Below are positions 17,421-26,254 of a DNA stretch of 64,000 bases, piece after piece. The position numbers were made by a program, and so were the translations under genes. Origin of the DNA: Candidatus Pseudoscillospira falkowii (GTDB taxonomy: Bacteria > Bacillota > Clostridia > Oscillospirales > Oscillospiraceae). Numbering within the stretch: position 1 is the stretch's first letter; each line of letters starts with the position of its first letter. The stretch covers positions 1 through 64,000 of the forward strand of contig CAJFFX010000003.1 in NCBI GenBank assembly GCA_904374485.1. Reading direction: 5' to 3'. Below the pieces are notes generated by a model that was given only the letters and a program-made list of their open reading frames with translations, was not told the DNA's origin and made no database searches.

Positions 17421-17449
17421 ATGATAGCACAACCGCTTTTTTCTTGCAA
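17421..17449 (-). promoter_or_regulatory. sigma-A promoter of htpG
   Basis: Minus strand TTGCAA (17444-17449), 17 bp, TATCAT (17421-17426), directly abutting the CIRCE element. Confidence 0.8.
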
Positions 17450-17515
17450 TGGATAAGCGCGCCCAAAATGTAAACAATTTTTGAATTTTCCGGAATGGCA
17501 TTGTGGGGGATCTTG

Positions 17516-17908
17516 ATGAAACGATGGCTGCAAAATCTCATGTCCGGCCGCTACGGCAGCGACGAACTCAGCTTTGTGCTGCTGATGCTCTATCTCGGCG
17601 TGTGTATTTTCGCCATGTTCACGCACCTGCGGATCTTCCAGCTTCTGGGGCTGGCCATCATTCTGTGGGCCTTTTTCCGCATCCTCTCCCGCAATATCCC
17701 GGCCCGCCGGGCGGAAAACGCCGCGTTCCTCGGCTTTCTCTCCCGCACCGGCGCGAACCGCCGCGCCCGCCGGGCCCGCCGCCAGGACAAGGAGCACCGC
17801 TATTACCGCTGCAAACAGTGCGGCGCCATCATGCGCGTGCCCCGCGGCGTGGGAAAGATCGAGATCACCTGCCCCAAGTGCGGCGCAAAGCTGACGAAAA
17901 AAGTATGA
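17516..17908 (+). CDS. Small membrane protein with C-terminal zinc ribbon
   Basis: 130 residues. Two hydrophobic segments (about residues 14-30 and 36-52) are followed by a very basic stretch (RRARRARRQ) and a zinc-ribbon with two CxxC pairs (CKQCG, CPKCG). The ATG at 17516 follows GGGGGAT at a good distance; an ATG seven codons upstream has no ribosome site. Its stop overlaps the start of the radical SAM gene (ATGA), so the two are co-translated. Function unknown; a membrane-tethered RNA- or metal-binding role is only a guess. Confidence 0.8.
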   Translation: MKRWLQNLMSGRYGSDELSFVLLMLYLGVCIFAMFTHLRIFQLLGLAIILWAFFRILSRNIPARRAENAAFLGFLSRTGANRRARRARRQDKEHRYYRCKQCGAIMRVPRGVGKIEITCPKCGAKLTKKV

Positions 17909-18912
17909 AACAGAAGACGCCGCCCCTGGGGAAGGACGTATTTGCCTTTGCCTTTGAAAACAAGCGCTACCATACCCTGGCCTACGAAAACCGGCTCCGG
18001 GGTTATAAACTGCACAAGGCTGTGATCGATGCCGGCTTCACCTGCCCCAATCTCGACGGGACCAGGGGAACCGGCGGCTGCATTTTCTGCAGCGGCGGCA
18101 GCGGCTATTTCACCGCACCCGCCGCTCTTTCCATCGAGGCGCAGCTGGCACGCGAGCTGGAACGGCTGCGCCGCAGGGACCCCCGCGCCCGGGCAGCGGC
18201 CTATTTCCAGGCCCACACCAATACCTACGCCCCCGCAGCCGTCCTGCGCGATCTCTACGAGCGGGCCCTGGCCTGCCCCGGCATCGAGAGTCTCGCCATC
18301 GCCACCCGGCCGGATACGCTGCCGCAGGACGTGCTGGATCTGCTGGAAAAACTCTCCCACCGCACGGCGCTCACCGTAGAGCTGGGGCTGCAGACTATGC
18401 ACGACGAGACCGCTGCGCGCGTCAACCGCTGTTATCCCCTCAGCACATTCGAGCATGCATTCCATGGGCTGAAAGAGCACGGAATCCGCGTCTGCGTACA
18501 TCTCATCAACGGCCTGCCCGGCGAAACGGCGGAGATGATGCTGCAGAGCGCGGCTTATTTGGGGCAGCTGCGGCCGGACGCCGTGAAGCTGCAAATGCTG
18601 CACATCATCCGCGGCACCGCGATGGAACCTCTCTTCATCAGCGGACAATACCGCCCCATGTCCTTGGAGGAATATGTGCGCCTTGTCTGCTGCCAGCTGG
18701 AGCTGCTGCCGCCGGAAACGGTGATCGAGCGCCTCACCGGCGACGGCGACAAGAAAACCCTCCTGGCCCCGGACTGGACCCGGGACAAGATCCGCGTGCT
18801 GGGCGGCATCGACCAGACCCTGGCCCGCTGGAACAGCTGGCAGGGCCACTTCTTTTCCGCCCCGGAAGCGCGCATCCGGGATTTTCTGCGCGCCCCCTCC
18901 TCCCCTCTTTGA
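17905..18912 (+). CDS. TIGR01212-family radical SAM protein (YtqA/YhcC type)
   Basis: 335 residues. The radical SAM cluster cysteines lie in FTCPNLDGTRGTGGCIFC, the spaced C...CxxC arrangement of this family. The HTNTYAP, IATRPD and VELGLQTMHDETA motifs follow, and the C-terminus has the family's ERLTGDGDKKTLLAPDW segment. Members are found across Firmicutes; a tRNA- or cofactor-modifying role has been suggested, but the substrate is not settled from sequence. ATG overlaps the upstream stop. Confidence 0.92.
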   Translation: MKQKTPPLGKDVFAFAFENKRYHTLAYENRLRGYKLHKAVIDAGFTCPNLDGTRGTGGCIFCSGGSGYFTAPAALSIEAQLARELERLRRRDPRARAAAYFQAHTNTYAPAAVLRDLYERALACPGIESLAIATRPDTLPQDVLDLLEKLSHRTALTVELGLQTMHDETAARVNRCYPLSTFEHAFHGLKEHGIRVCVHLINGLPGETAEMMLQSAAYLGQLRPDAVKLQMLHIIRGTAMEPLFISGQYRPMSLEEYVRLVCCQLELLPPETVIERLTGDGDKKTLLAPDWTRDKIRVLGGIDQTLARWNSWQGHFFSAPEARIRDFLRAPSSPL

Positions 18913-18916
18913 ACCC

Positions 18917-18955
18917 AAGCGGATGCTCCGTGGGAGCACCCGCTTTTTCTTTTCG
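18917..18955 (+). terminator. Terminator after the radical SAM gene
   Basis: 12 bp stem with one mismatch (18918-18929 with 18933-18944), loop GTG, then TTTTCTTTT. Confidence 0.85.
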
Positions 18956-18975
18956 AAAACGGCCTCCCCCGCCCC

Positions 18976-19005
18976 TTTACAAGCGGATTTTCCCTATGCT
19001 ATACT
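18976..19005 (+). promoter_or_regulatory. Promoter of the exporter operon
   Basis: TTTACA (18976-18981), 18 bp, TATACT (19000-19005) with TGc extended -10. Confidence 0.7.
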
Positions 19006-19036
19006 GGCAGACAGCCAGGAAAGGAAGCGATTCTGC

Positions 19037-20005
19037 ATGCATAAAGGATCTCTGCTGACAAAGCCTTTCATTGTGGGACTCATCGCCTGCGGCTGCTGCG
19101 CCCTCTGGGGCAGCGCCTACCCCTGCATCAAGCTGGGCTACGCCATGTTTTCCGTGGATACCGCCAGCGTGCCCTCGGTGATCCTGTTTGCGGGCATGCG
19201 CTTTTTCCTCGCCGGGTGGCTGGCTCTGGCCATCGGCTCCATTGCAGCCCGGCAGCTGCTGGCGCCCCGGGCGAAGCGCACCTGGCGCCACATCGGCGTT
19301 TTGAGCCTGTTTCAAACGATCCTGCAGTATTTCCTCTTTTACATCGGCCTGGCCCACACCAGCGGCGTCAAAGGTTCCATCATCGGCTCAGCCGGCGTGT
19401 TCGCAGCGCTGCTGGTGGCGGTGTTTCTTTTCCGCCAGGAGCGCATGGAGGGCCGGAAGCTGCTGGGCTGCGTCGTCGGCTTTGCCGGCGTGATGCTGAT
19501 CAACCTGGGCCAGGGCGGCCTGGGCGGCGGCTTTGCCCCGATGGGCGAGGGCTTCCTGCTGCTCTCCACGGTGTCCTACGCCTTTTCCTCGGTCTTTCTC
19601 AAGCGCTTCAGCGCCGAGGACGACCCGGTCCTGCTCTCGGGCTGGCAGTTCGTGCTGGGCGGCGCAGTGATGATACTCGCCGGCACGGCCCTGGGCGGAC
19701 GCGTCGGAGCCTTGGCGCCCCTGGCGCCGCTGATGCTGCTGTACCTCGGCTGCATCAGCGCGGTGGCCTATTCCCTGTGGGGCATCCTTTTGAAATACAA
19801 CCCCGTTTCCCGGGTGACGGTATTCAGCTTCATGACGCCGGTGTTTGGCGTGCTGCTTTCGGCGGCGCTGCTCCGGGAGACCAACACGCCCCACGGCGCC
19901 GTCTGCGCCGCAGCCCTGGTGCTGGTGTGCATCGGCATCTGCCTTGTCAACCGTGCCGGCGCACCAAAGGATGCGCCGGCAGATACAATAACAAAAGAAA
20001 ACTGA
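19037..20005 (+). CDS. EamA/DMT-family transporter
   Basis: 322-residue inner-membrane protein with ten predicted helices arranged as two EamA repeats (CALWGSAYPCIKLGYA at the start of the first; LLSTVSYAFSSVFLKRF opening the second). Members of the drug/metabolite transporter superfamily usually export amino acids or metabolites. The ATG at 19037 follows GGAAAGGAAG and a promoter at 18976-19005. It heads an operon with a split ThrE-type exporter, which supports an amino-acid export role. Substrate not visible. Confidence 0.9.
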   Translation: MHKGSLLTKPFIVGLIACGCCALWGSAYPCIKLGYAMFSVDTASVPSVILFAGMRFFLAGWLALAIGSIAARQLLAPRAKRTWRHIGVLSLFQTILQYFLFYIGLAHTSGVKGSIIGSAGVFAALLVAVFLFRQERMEGRKLLGCVVGFAGVMLINLGQGGLGGGFAPMGEGFLLLSTVSYAFSSVFLKRFSAEDDPVLLSGWQFVLGGAVMILAGTALGGRVGALAPLAPLMLLYLGCISAVAYSLWGILLKYNPVSRVTVFSFMTPVFGVLLSAALLRETNTPHGAVCAAALVLVCIGICLVNRAGAPKDAPADTITKEN

Positions 20006-20027
20006 TCTTTCCGGAGGGAACCGATCC

Positions 20028-20777
20028 ATGACCTGTGAAGAGATCCTACCCATCGCCGCGCGCATCGGCCGCGGCCTGCTGGAGTCCGGCGCGGAGGCCT
20101 ACCGGGTGGAGGACTCCGTCCACCATGTGGTGGAGGCCTACGACCTGGGCGCCTGCGAGGTGTTCTCCATCCCCAACTATCTGCATATCGACCTGATCGC
20201 TAAAGACGGCGTGCCCCATTCCAATATGTGCCGCGCCTCCAGCCTGAAAAGCGTGGACCTGGAAAAGCTCAACGCCCTGAACGACCTGTGCCGCTCCATC
20301 GCCAGAAACAAGCCCGGTGCCGAGGAGATCCGCGCCCGGCTGGACGAGATCGACCGCACCCGGCAGTACAGCCTGCCCCTGCAGATGCTGGCCTACGCCG
20401 TCGGCTCGGCGGGCTTCGCCCTGTTCTGGGGCGGCGTGGCCCTGGACGCCGCGGCGGCCGCCGTCATCGGCTGCGCCGTGGCCGCGGCCATGTTCCTCAT
20501 GGGCCGGCTGGAAGCGAACCTCTTTTACAAGAGCATCCTCGCCAGCGCCCTCAGCGCACTGCTGGCCGTGGCTTTCGTTTCCCTGGGCTTCGGCCTCCAT
20601 CGCAGCGAGATCATCATCGGCGTGTTCATGACGCTGCTGCCGGGCGTGATGATCACCAATTTCATGCGCGAGATCATCGTGGGCGACTGGCTCACCGGCA
20701 TCACAAAGCTGGTGGAAGCCCTGCTGATCGCCACCGGCATCGCCCTGGGCACCGGTATCGTGCTGGCGTTTCTGTGA
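20028..20777 (+). CDS. Threonine/serine exporter family protein, large half (ThrE / YjjP type)
   Basis: 249 residues. The N-terminal cytoplasmic domain carries the family motifs GRGLLESGAEAYRVEDSV and CEVFSIPNYLHIDLI. About five transmembrane helices follow. It corresponds to the N-terminal part of Corynebacterium ThrE; in many Firmicutes the exporter is split in two. The next gene encodes the partner half, 9 bp downstream. An RBS CGGAGGGA precedes the ATG. Confidence 0.92.
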   Translation: MTCEEILPIAARIGRGLLESGAEAYRVEDSVHHVVEAYDLGACEVFSIPNYLHIDLIAKDGVPHSNMCRASSLKSVDLEKLNALNDLCRSIARNKPGAEEIRARLDEIDRTRQYSLPLQMLAYAVGSAGFALFWGGVALDAAAAAVIGCAVAAAMFLMGRLEANLFYKSILASALSALLAVAFVSLGFGLHRSEIIIGVFMTLLPGVMITNFMREIIVGDWLTGITKLVEALLIATGIALGTGIVLAFL

Positions 20778-20786
20778 GGTGAAACC

Positions 20787-21245
20787 ATGGATGTGACGTA
20801 TTTTCTCCCTGTTCTCTATGCTTTCGTGGCCTGTCTCGGCTTCGGCGGCCTTTATAATCTCCATGGACGGCCCATTTTTTGGGCCGCCGTGGGCGGGGCC
20901 TTGGGCTGGCTGGCCTATCTGCTGACCCTTCTGTTCGCCCCGGACCTGTTCGCCGGCTTTGTCAGCGCGGCGGTTGTGGCCTTTTATGCCGAGGTCCTGG
21001 CCCGGCTGCAGAAGCGCACCGTCACCACCTACCTTCTCATCGGCATCATTCCCATGGTGCCCGGCGCGGGCATTTACCACACCATGGAATACTGCATCCA
21101 GGGCAACACCGCCCTGTTCATCGAAGAGGGCCTGCACACCCTGGGCATGGCTGGGGCCCTGGCCATCGGCATCCTGGTGGTGGAATCCACCTGGCGCATG
21201 ATCCGCCAGATGCAGCGCCGCCGGGAGCACGCATCCTCCCGCTGA
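20787..21245 (+). CDS. Threonine/serine exporter family protein, small half (YjjB type)
   Basis: 152 residues, four to five transmembrane helices, with the family signature IIPMVPGAGIYHTMEY. It matches the C-terminal membrane part of ThrE and should form a complex with the product of the gene just upstream. Last gene of the operon, followed by a strong terminator. Confidence 0.92.
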   Translation: MDVTYFLPVLYAFVACLGFGGLYNLHGRPIFWAAVGGALGWLAYLLTLLFAPDLFAGFVSAAVVAFYAEVLARLQKRTVTTYLLIGIIPMVPGAGIYHTMEYCIQGNTALFIEEGLHTLGMAGALAIGILVVESTWRMIRQMQRRREHASSR

Positions 21246-21248
21246 AGC

Positions 21249-21288
21249 CGCCGGCGTCCCCGCAAAGTGCGGGGCGCCGGCATTTTTC
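21249..21288 (+). terminator. Terminator of the exporter operon
   Basis: GCCGGCG-TCCCCGCA pairs with TGCGGGG-CGCCGGC, loop AAAG region, then ATTTTT. The remaining gap to 21428 is AT-rich leader for the next gene with no clear promoter match. Confidence 0.85.
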
Positions 21289-21428
21289 GCGCCGCCCGGC
21301 GCCAAATATTTAAATAATTTCTTAAATTTTTTCACACTTTGGACATAAATTCCCCTTACAATAAGGGGCACAAACGGGGCGCGGACCGCGCCGCCCCTTT
21401 TTTGACTGTATCCCAGGAGGTAATCGCC

Positions 21429-22976
21429 ATGTATGATGAACAGAATCGTCCTTTGAATCATAACGGCTCCGCCGGTGAAAACGGCGCTGCCGACACGCCC
21501 AAAAACGAGCCCTACCGCTGGAGCACCCCCGCGCCGGAGAGCGGCGCCTATCACACCGCCGGCGGCCAGAAGGAAAGCATCCCCGCCAGTACGCCCCAGG
21601 CTGGGCAAAGCGCCCAGCCCCGGCAGGCCCCGCCCGCCAGCCAGCCCTACACCGCCCAGCCCCAGCAGAACGCCCCCTTCCACGGCGGCGGAAACGGCAA
21701 TGGCTTCCATGGCAATGGAAACGGCGGAAACGGCAGCGGCGGCCCCCGCCGCCGCAAAAAGGGCGGCGCCGGGAAATATATCGCCGTGGCCCTGGTCTGC
21801 GCCTTGTGCGGCGGCCTGGTGGGCGGCATTTTCGGCGGCGGCATCGGCCAGTACCTTTTCCGCGCTTCCACCACCGTACACGTCAGCGATCGCACCGTCA
21901 GCGATGTGAAGGAAGTGAAGGTGGACGGCCAGACGGAGATGAGCAACGCTGAAAACTACGCGGCCAACGTCAACTCCGTGGTCAGCATCAATGTGGGCAC
22001 GGAGACCAACTTCTTCGGCCGCATCGTGGAGCAGGCCTCCTCCGGCTCCGGCTTTATCCTGACATCCGACGGCTATATCCTGACCAACTACCATGTGGTC
22101 GACGGCGCTTCCACCATCGAGGTGACTACCTACGCCGGCGACACCTTTGAAGCCAAATACATCGGCGGCGACGAGGACTACGATATCGCCGTCATCAAGG
22201 TGGACGCCACCGGTCTCTCCCCCGTGACCATCGGCGACAGCGACGAGGTCCATGTGGGCGACAACGTCATCGCCATCGGCAACCCCCTGGGCGAGCTGAC
22301 CTTCTCCCTGACCTCCGGCTCCGTCTCGGCGGCCAACCGCGCCATCACCGTGGAGGACACGCCCTTCAACATGATCCAGGTGGACTGCTCCATCAACCCC
22401 GGCAACTCCGGCGGCCCCCTGCTGAACAGCTACGGCGAGGTCATCGGCATCGTGTCTGCCAAATACTCCACCTACGGCGACACCACCGTGGAGGGCCTGG
22501 GCTTCGCCATCCCCATCAACGACGTGTACGCCATGGTGCAGGACATCATGGAAAACGGCTATGTGACCGATAAGGCCTCCCTGGGCATCTACGGCACCAG
22601 CGTGACGCAGCAGCTGCAGATGCAGTACAACCTGCCCGTATCCGGCGGCGTGTACGTCTTCAGCGTCGAGCCCGACGGCACCGCCGCCGCCAGCGGCCTG
22701 CGCGCCGGCGACATCATCGTCAAGCTCGGCGACAAGGAGATCACCTCCATGTCCGACCTGGTCAGCGCCAAGAAGGGCTACCGCGCCGGCGACACGGAAA
22801 CCATGGTGGTCAACCGCAGCGGCGAGGAAGTCACCATCGATTTCACCTTCGACAGCGAACCCCAGGATACGAACGACGCATCCACTACTGCCACGCCGGA
22901 CGACAGCCGGAATGACGATTCCTACAGCTACGGCTATGGCTATGACCCCTACAGCTTCTTTGACTGGATCGCATAA
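21429..22976 (+). CDS. HtrA/DegP-type serine protease with PDZ domain
   Basis: 515 residues. A long hydrophilic, Pro/Ala/Gly-rich cytoplasmic N-terminus, including a Gly/Asn-rich stretch (about residues 80-100), is followed by one transmembrane helix (about 115-140). The trypsin-like domain has the triad His in TNYHVVDG, Asp in DYDIAVIK and Ser in GNSGGPLL. A C-terminal PDZ domain follows (SVEPDGTAAASGLRAGDII) and a Tyr/Asp-rich tail. The ATG follows CAGGAGG. It acts outside the membrane in protein quality control. It is one of three trypsin-fold proteases in the window, each of different architecture. Confidence 0.94.
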   Translation: MYDEQNRPLNHNGSAGENGAADTPKNEPYRWSTPAPESGAYHTAGGQKESIPASTPQAGQSAQPRQAPPASQPYTAQPQQNAPFHGGGNGNGFHGNGNGGNGSGGPRRRKKGGAGKYIAVALVCALCGGLVGGIFGGGIGQYLFRASTTVHVSDRTVSDVKEVKVDGQTEMSNAENYAANVNSVVSINVGTETNFFGRIVEQASSGSGFILTSDGYILTNYHVVDGASTIEVTTYAGDTFEAKYIGGDEDYDIAVIKVDATGLSPVTIGDSDEVHVGDNVIAIGNPLGELTFSLTSGSVSAANRAITVEDTPFNMIQVDCSINPGNSGGPLLNSYGEVIGIVSAKYSTYGDTTVEGLGFAIPINDVYAMVQDIMENGYVTDKASLGIYGTSVTQQLQMQYNLPVSGGVYVFSVEPDGTAAASGLRAGDIIVKLGDKEITSMSDLVSAKKGYRAGDTETMVVNRSGEEVTIDFTFDSEPQDTNDASTTATPDDSRNDDSYSYGYGYDPYSFFDWIA

Positions 22977-22981
22977 CGCGC

Positions 22982-23032
22982 AGCCGGTTCGAAGCGGAAC
23001 CTGCGGTTTCGCTTCGGGCCGGCTTTTTCTTT
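22982..23032 (+). terminator. Terminator after htrA
   Basis: AGCCGG / CCGGCT outer stem (22982-22987, 23019-23024) around an 11 bp inner stem, then TTTTTC. Confidence 0.8.
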
Positions 23033-23073
23033 CCCGCGGCGTCCTCCATTTTTGTTGACTGCTCCATAAATTT

Positions 23074-23103
23074 GTTGACAACTCAACCTTTCTGTGATAT
23101 AGT
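23074..23103 (+). promoter_or_regulatory. Promoter and putative MarR operator
   Basis: TTGACA (23075-23080), 17 bp, TATAGT (23098-23103). The -35 lies in the inverted repeat GTTGA-CAAC-TCAAC (23074-23087), and TTGTTGAC is repeated 20 bp upstream. Confidence 0.75.
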
Positions 23104-23137
23104 GCTGCTGCTCGATCGGAGCAGAAAGGATGGCGTT

Positions 23138-23599
23138 ATGGATTTTTCCGACACCGCGACGCGATTCGACCGCTACATCGCCCTGACCTCCTCCTCGCTG
23201 AAGGACATCGCTCGGCTCAAGGCCGCGAAAATGGAAAAATACGGCCTGTCCGTCGTCCACACCGACTGCCTGTGGCATCTCTACACCGCCGGCAGCGGCG
23301 GCATGACCCAGCGGGAATTGTCCGAGCGGGAGCACGTGGACCGCGCCCAGATCTCCCGCGTGCTGCGGGAATTGTGCCGGGAGGGGTACGTGGCGCGCAA
23401 AGAGGGCGCCGGGACTTACAAGCATCCCTATGTCCTCACCGCTGCCGGCAGCGCCGTGGCCGGCGAGATCAACGGCATCGTTCTGGAGATCAACCACTTC
23501 GTCAGCGACGAGATCCCCCGGGAGGACCTGATCCTTTTTTACAAGACCCTGGAGACCATCGCCCGCAACCTGCAGCGGGCGGTGGAACATTACACATGA
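23138..23599 (+). CDS. MarR-family transcriptional regulator
   Basis: 153-residue winged-helix regulator. The recognition region reads MTQRELSEREHVDRAQISRV, followed by the wing LCREGYVARKEGAGTYKHPYVLT. The ATG at 23138 follows AAAGGA; the longer frame starts inside the promoter. It is followed within 20 bp by alcohol and aldehyde dehydrogenase genes and probably controls them together with itself. Ligand unknown; an aldehyde or phenolic compound would fit the neighbours but is inference. Confidence 0.9.
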   Translation: MDFSDTATRFDRYIALTSSSLKDIARLKAAKMEKYGLSVVHTDCLWHLYTAGSGGMTQRELSEREHVDRAQISRVLRELCREGYVARKEGAGTYKHPYVLTAAGSAVAGEINGIVLEINHFVSDEIPREDLILFYKTLETIARNLQRAVEHYT

Positions 23600-23615
23600 T
23601 AGGATGGATCTGCTT

Positions 23616-24824
23616 ATGAACGCATTTTTCAAGCTTTACTGCCGCGCGTATCAGACGGTGTTCCGCCTGGCGCTGCCGGTGCTCCCCTACCGCGAGCCCC
23701 GGATCCTGGGAGAACTGAAGGATCTGCCGCTGTTTCTGCAGCAGCAGAAGATCTCCGCCGTGCTCCTGATCACCGACAAGCCCCTGCGCGCCCTGGATAT
23801 GACCCGGGGCCTGGAAAACGACCTCTCCGCCCACGGCATCGCCTGCGCCGTGTTCGACGATGTGGTGCCCAACCCCACCGTGCAAAACGTGGAGGACTGC
23901 CGTGCCGCCTACCTGGAAAGCGGCGCCCAGGCCATGATCGCCTTCGGCGGCGGCTCCGTCATGGACTGTGCCAAGGCCGCCGGCGCCCGGGTGGCCCGGC
24001 CCGGCAAACCCGTTCAGAAAATGGGCGGTCTTTTGAAGGTGCTGCGCAAAACGCCCATGCTCATCGCCGTGCCCACCACCGCCGGCACCGGCAGCGAAAC
24101 CACCCTGGCCGCCGTCATTACCGATCCCGCCGCGCACCACAAATATCCCATCAACGACTTTGTGCTGATCCCGGACTACGCCGTGCTGGACTACCGGGTG
24201 ACCCTGGGCCTGCCGCCCATGATCACCGCCACCACCGGCATGGACGCCATGACCCACGCGGTGGAAGCCTATATCGGCCGCTCCACCAACGCCCTGACCC
24301 GTGCCATGGCCGAGGAGGCCGTGGTGCTGATCGTCCAGTATCTGCAGCGCGCCTGGCGCGACGGCAGCGACGCCGAGGCCCGCGCCAAAATGCTCCGGGC
24401 CGCCTACTGCGCCGGCATCGCCTTCACCCGCTCCTATGTGGGCTATGTCCACGGCGTGGCCCATTCCCTCGGCGGACGGTACGGCGTGCCCCACGGCCTG
24501 GCCAACGCTGTGATCCTGCCCTATTTCCTGGAGGAATACGGCCCGAGCTGCCGCAAAAAGCTGGCCCGCCTCGCCCGCAAGGCCGGTTTGGCCGGCGGCA
24601 ACGCCTCCGACAGCGCCGCCGCCCAGGCCATGATCGACTGGATCAAACAGGCCAACGCCGCCATGGGTATCCCCACCTCCATCCCAGAGATCCGCAAAGA
24701 GGACATCCCCGCCATGGCCGCCTACGCCGCCAAGGAATCCAATCCCCTCTACCCCGTGCCGAAGCTCATGGACCGACACGAACTGGAAGCCATGTATCTC
24801 AAACTGATGCCCAAGGAGGTCTGA
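23616..24824 (+). CDS. Iron-containing alcohol dehydrogenase
   Basis: 402-residue group III (Fe-dependent) alcohol dehydrogenase. NAD(P) is bound by FGGGSVMDCAKAAG and the loop PTTAGTGSE; metal ligands sit in GMDAMTHAVEAY and HGVAHSLGGRYGVPHG. An N-terminal extension of about 30 hydrophobic/basic residues precedes the usual start of the fold. ATG 23616 fits the AGGA site better than the ATG at 23604. Interconverts alcohols and aldehydes; the exact substrate is not readable. It lies 5 bp before an aldehyde dehydrogenase gene. Confidence 0.93.
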   Translation: MNAFFKLYCRAYQTVFRLALPVLPYREPRILGELKDLPLFLQQQKISAVLLITDKPLRALDMTRGLENDLSAHGIACAVFDDVVPNPTVQNVEDCRAAYLESGAQAMIAFGGGSVMDCAKAAGARVARPGKPVQKMGGLLKVLRKTPMLIAVPTTAGTGSETTLAAVITDPAAHHKYPINDFVLIPDYAVLDYRVTLGLPPMITATTGMDAMTHAVEAYIGRSTNALTRAMAEEAVVLIVQYLQRAWRDGSDAEARAKMLRAAYCAGIAFTRSYVGYVHGVAHSLGGRYGVPHGLANAVILPYFLEEYGPSCRKKLARLARKAGLAGGNASDSAAAQAMIDWIKQANAAMGIPTSIPEIRKEDIPAMAAYAAKESNPLYPVPKLMDRHELEAMYLKLMPKEV

Positions 24825-24828
24825 AGCC

Positions 24829-26199
24829 ATGAAAATCGAAGAAACCATGATCGCCCAGCGCCGCTTCTTCCGCACCGGCAAAACGCTGCCCCTCTCCTTC
24901 CGCTATGAAGCCCTGGATAAACTGCGCCGCTCCATCCTCGCCCACGAGGACGACATCAACGCCGCCCTGAAGGCCGATCTGAACAAATCCCCCATGGAGA
25001 GCTATATGTGCGAGGTGGGCATGACCCTCTCCGAGCTTTCCTATGTCCGCAAGCATCTGGGCCGCTGGGCAAAGGACACCCATGTCCTGACGCCCCTGGC
25101 CCAGTTCCACGCCAAAAGCTACAAGGTTCACCAGCCCTACGGCGTGGTGCTGATCATGTCCCCTTGGAACTATCCCTTCATGCTGACGCTGGACCCGCTG
25201 ATCGGCGCCATCGCCGCGGGCAACTGCTGCGTGGTGAAACCCTCGGCCTATTCCCCCGCCACCTCCGCCATCATCCGCACCATCGTCGGCGAATGCTTCC
25301 CGCCGGAGTACATCACCGTCGTGGAGGGCGGCCGGGCCGAAAACCAGGCCCTGCTGGACCAGAAATTCGACTACATTTTCTTCACCGGCGGCGTGACCGT
25401 GGGCACCGAGGTGATGACGAAGGCCGCCAAGCACCTGACCCCCGTCACGCTGGAACTGGGCGGCAAGAGCCCCTGCATCGTCGACCGCACCGCCAAGCTG
25501 GATCTGGCGGCCAAGCGTCTGGTGTTCGGCAAGCTGCTCAACTGCGGCCAGACCTGCGTGGCCCCGGACTACCTGCTCATCGAGCGCAGCGTCAAAGACG
25601 AATTCCTGGGATATGTACGCAAATGGATCGCCGCCATGTACGGCGAAAACGCCCTCGAAAACGACGGCTATGTGAAAATGATCAACCAAAAGCACTTCGA
25701 CCGCGTCTGCGGCCTGATCGACCCGGCCAAGGTGGTCATCGGCGGCGGCGCCGACCCGGCCACGCTGAAGATCCAGCCCACGGTGATGGACAACGTCACG
25801 CCCGAGGACGCCGTGATGCAGGAGGAGATCTTCGGCCCGGTGCTGCCGGTGCTGACCTTCGACACCATCGAGGAGGCCGAAGACTTCGTCCGCGACCGAC
25901 CTCATCCCCTAGCCCTCTACCTCTTCACCGAGAGCAAGGCCGTGAAGGAGCGCTTTTTGCGCCGGGTGTCCTTCGGCGGCGGCTGCATCAACGACACCAT
26001 CATCCACCTGGCCACCAGCCGCATGGCCTTCGGCGGCGTGGGCAACAGCGGCATGGGCTCCTACCACGGGAAAAAGAGCTTCGACACCTTCAGCCATGAA
26101 AAGAGCATCGTGGACAAGTCCACCTGGATGGACCTGCCCATGCGCTACGCGCCCTATACCAAGACGGGCGCCAAGTTGATCCGCATGTTTATGAAATAA
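24829..26199 (+). CDS. Aldehyde dehydrogenase (ALDH class 3-like)
   Basis: 456 residues, the short ALDH form. Signatures are SPWNYPF, FTGGVTVGTEVM, the catalytic Glu in LELGGKSP and the nucleophilic Cys in NCGQTCVAP. It oxidises aldehydes to acids with NAD(P); fatty or aromatic aldehydes are usual for this class. With the upstream alcohol dehydrogenase it could form an alcohol-aldehyde-acid route. Last gene of the MarR cluster. Confidence 0.93.
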   Translation: MKIEETMIAQRRFFRTGKTLPLSFRYEALDKLRRSILAHEDDINAALKADLNKSPMESYMCEVGMTLSELSYVRKHLGRWAKDTHVLTPLAQFHAKSYKVHQPYGVVLIMSPWNYPFMLTLDPLIGAIAAGNCCVVKPSAYSPATSAIIRTIVGECFPPEYITVVEGGRAENQALLDQKFDYIFFTGGVTVGTEVMTKAAKHLTPVTLELGGKSPCIVDRTAKLDLAAKRLVFGKLLNCGQTCVAPDYLLIERSVKDEFLGYVRKWIAAMYGENALENDGYVKMINQKHFDRVCGLIDPAKVVIGGGADPATLKIQPTVMDNVTPEDAVMQEEIFGPVLPVLTFDTIEEAEDFVRDRPHPLALYLFTESKAVKERFLRRVSFGGGCINDTIIHLATSRMAFGGVGNSGMGSYHGKKSFDTFSHEKSIVDKSTWMDLPMRYAPYTKTGAKLIRMFMK

Positions 26200-26214
26200 A
26201 TTTTCAAAGGGGGG

Positions 26215-26252
26215 ACAGCCGCCCGGCGATTTGCCGGGCGGCTGTTTTTTTG
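26215..26252. terminator. Terminator between aldehyde dehydrogenase and the ATPase operon
   Basis: 13 bp perfect stem ACAGCCGCCCGGC / GCCGGGCGGCTGT, loop GATTT, then a run of T. It mainly serves the plus strand. Confidence 0.88.
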
Positions 26253-26254
26253 CT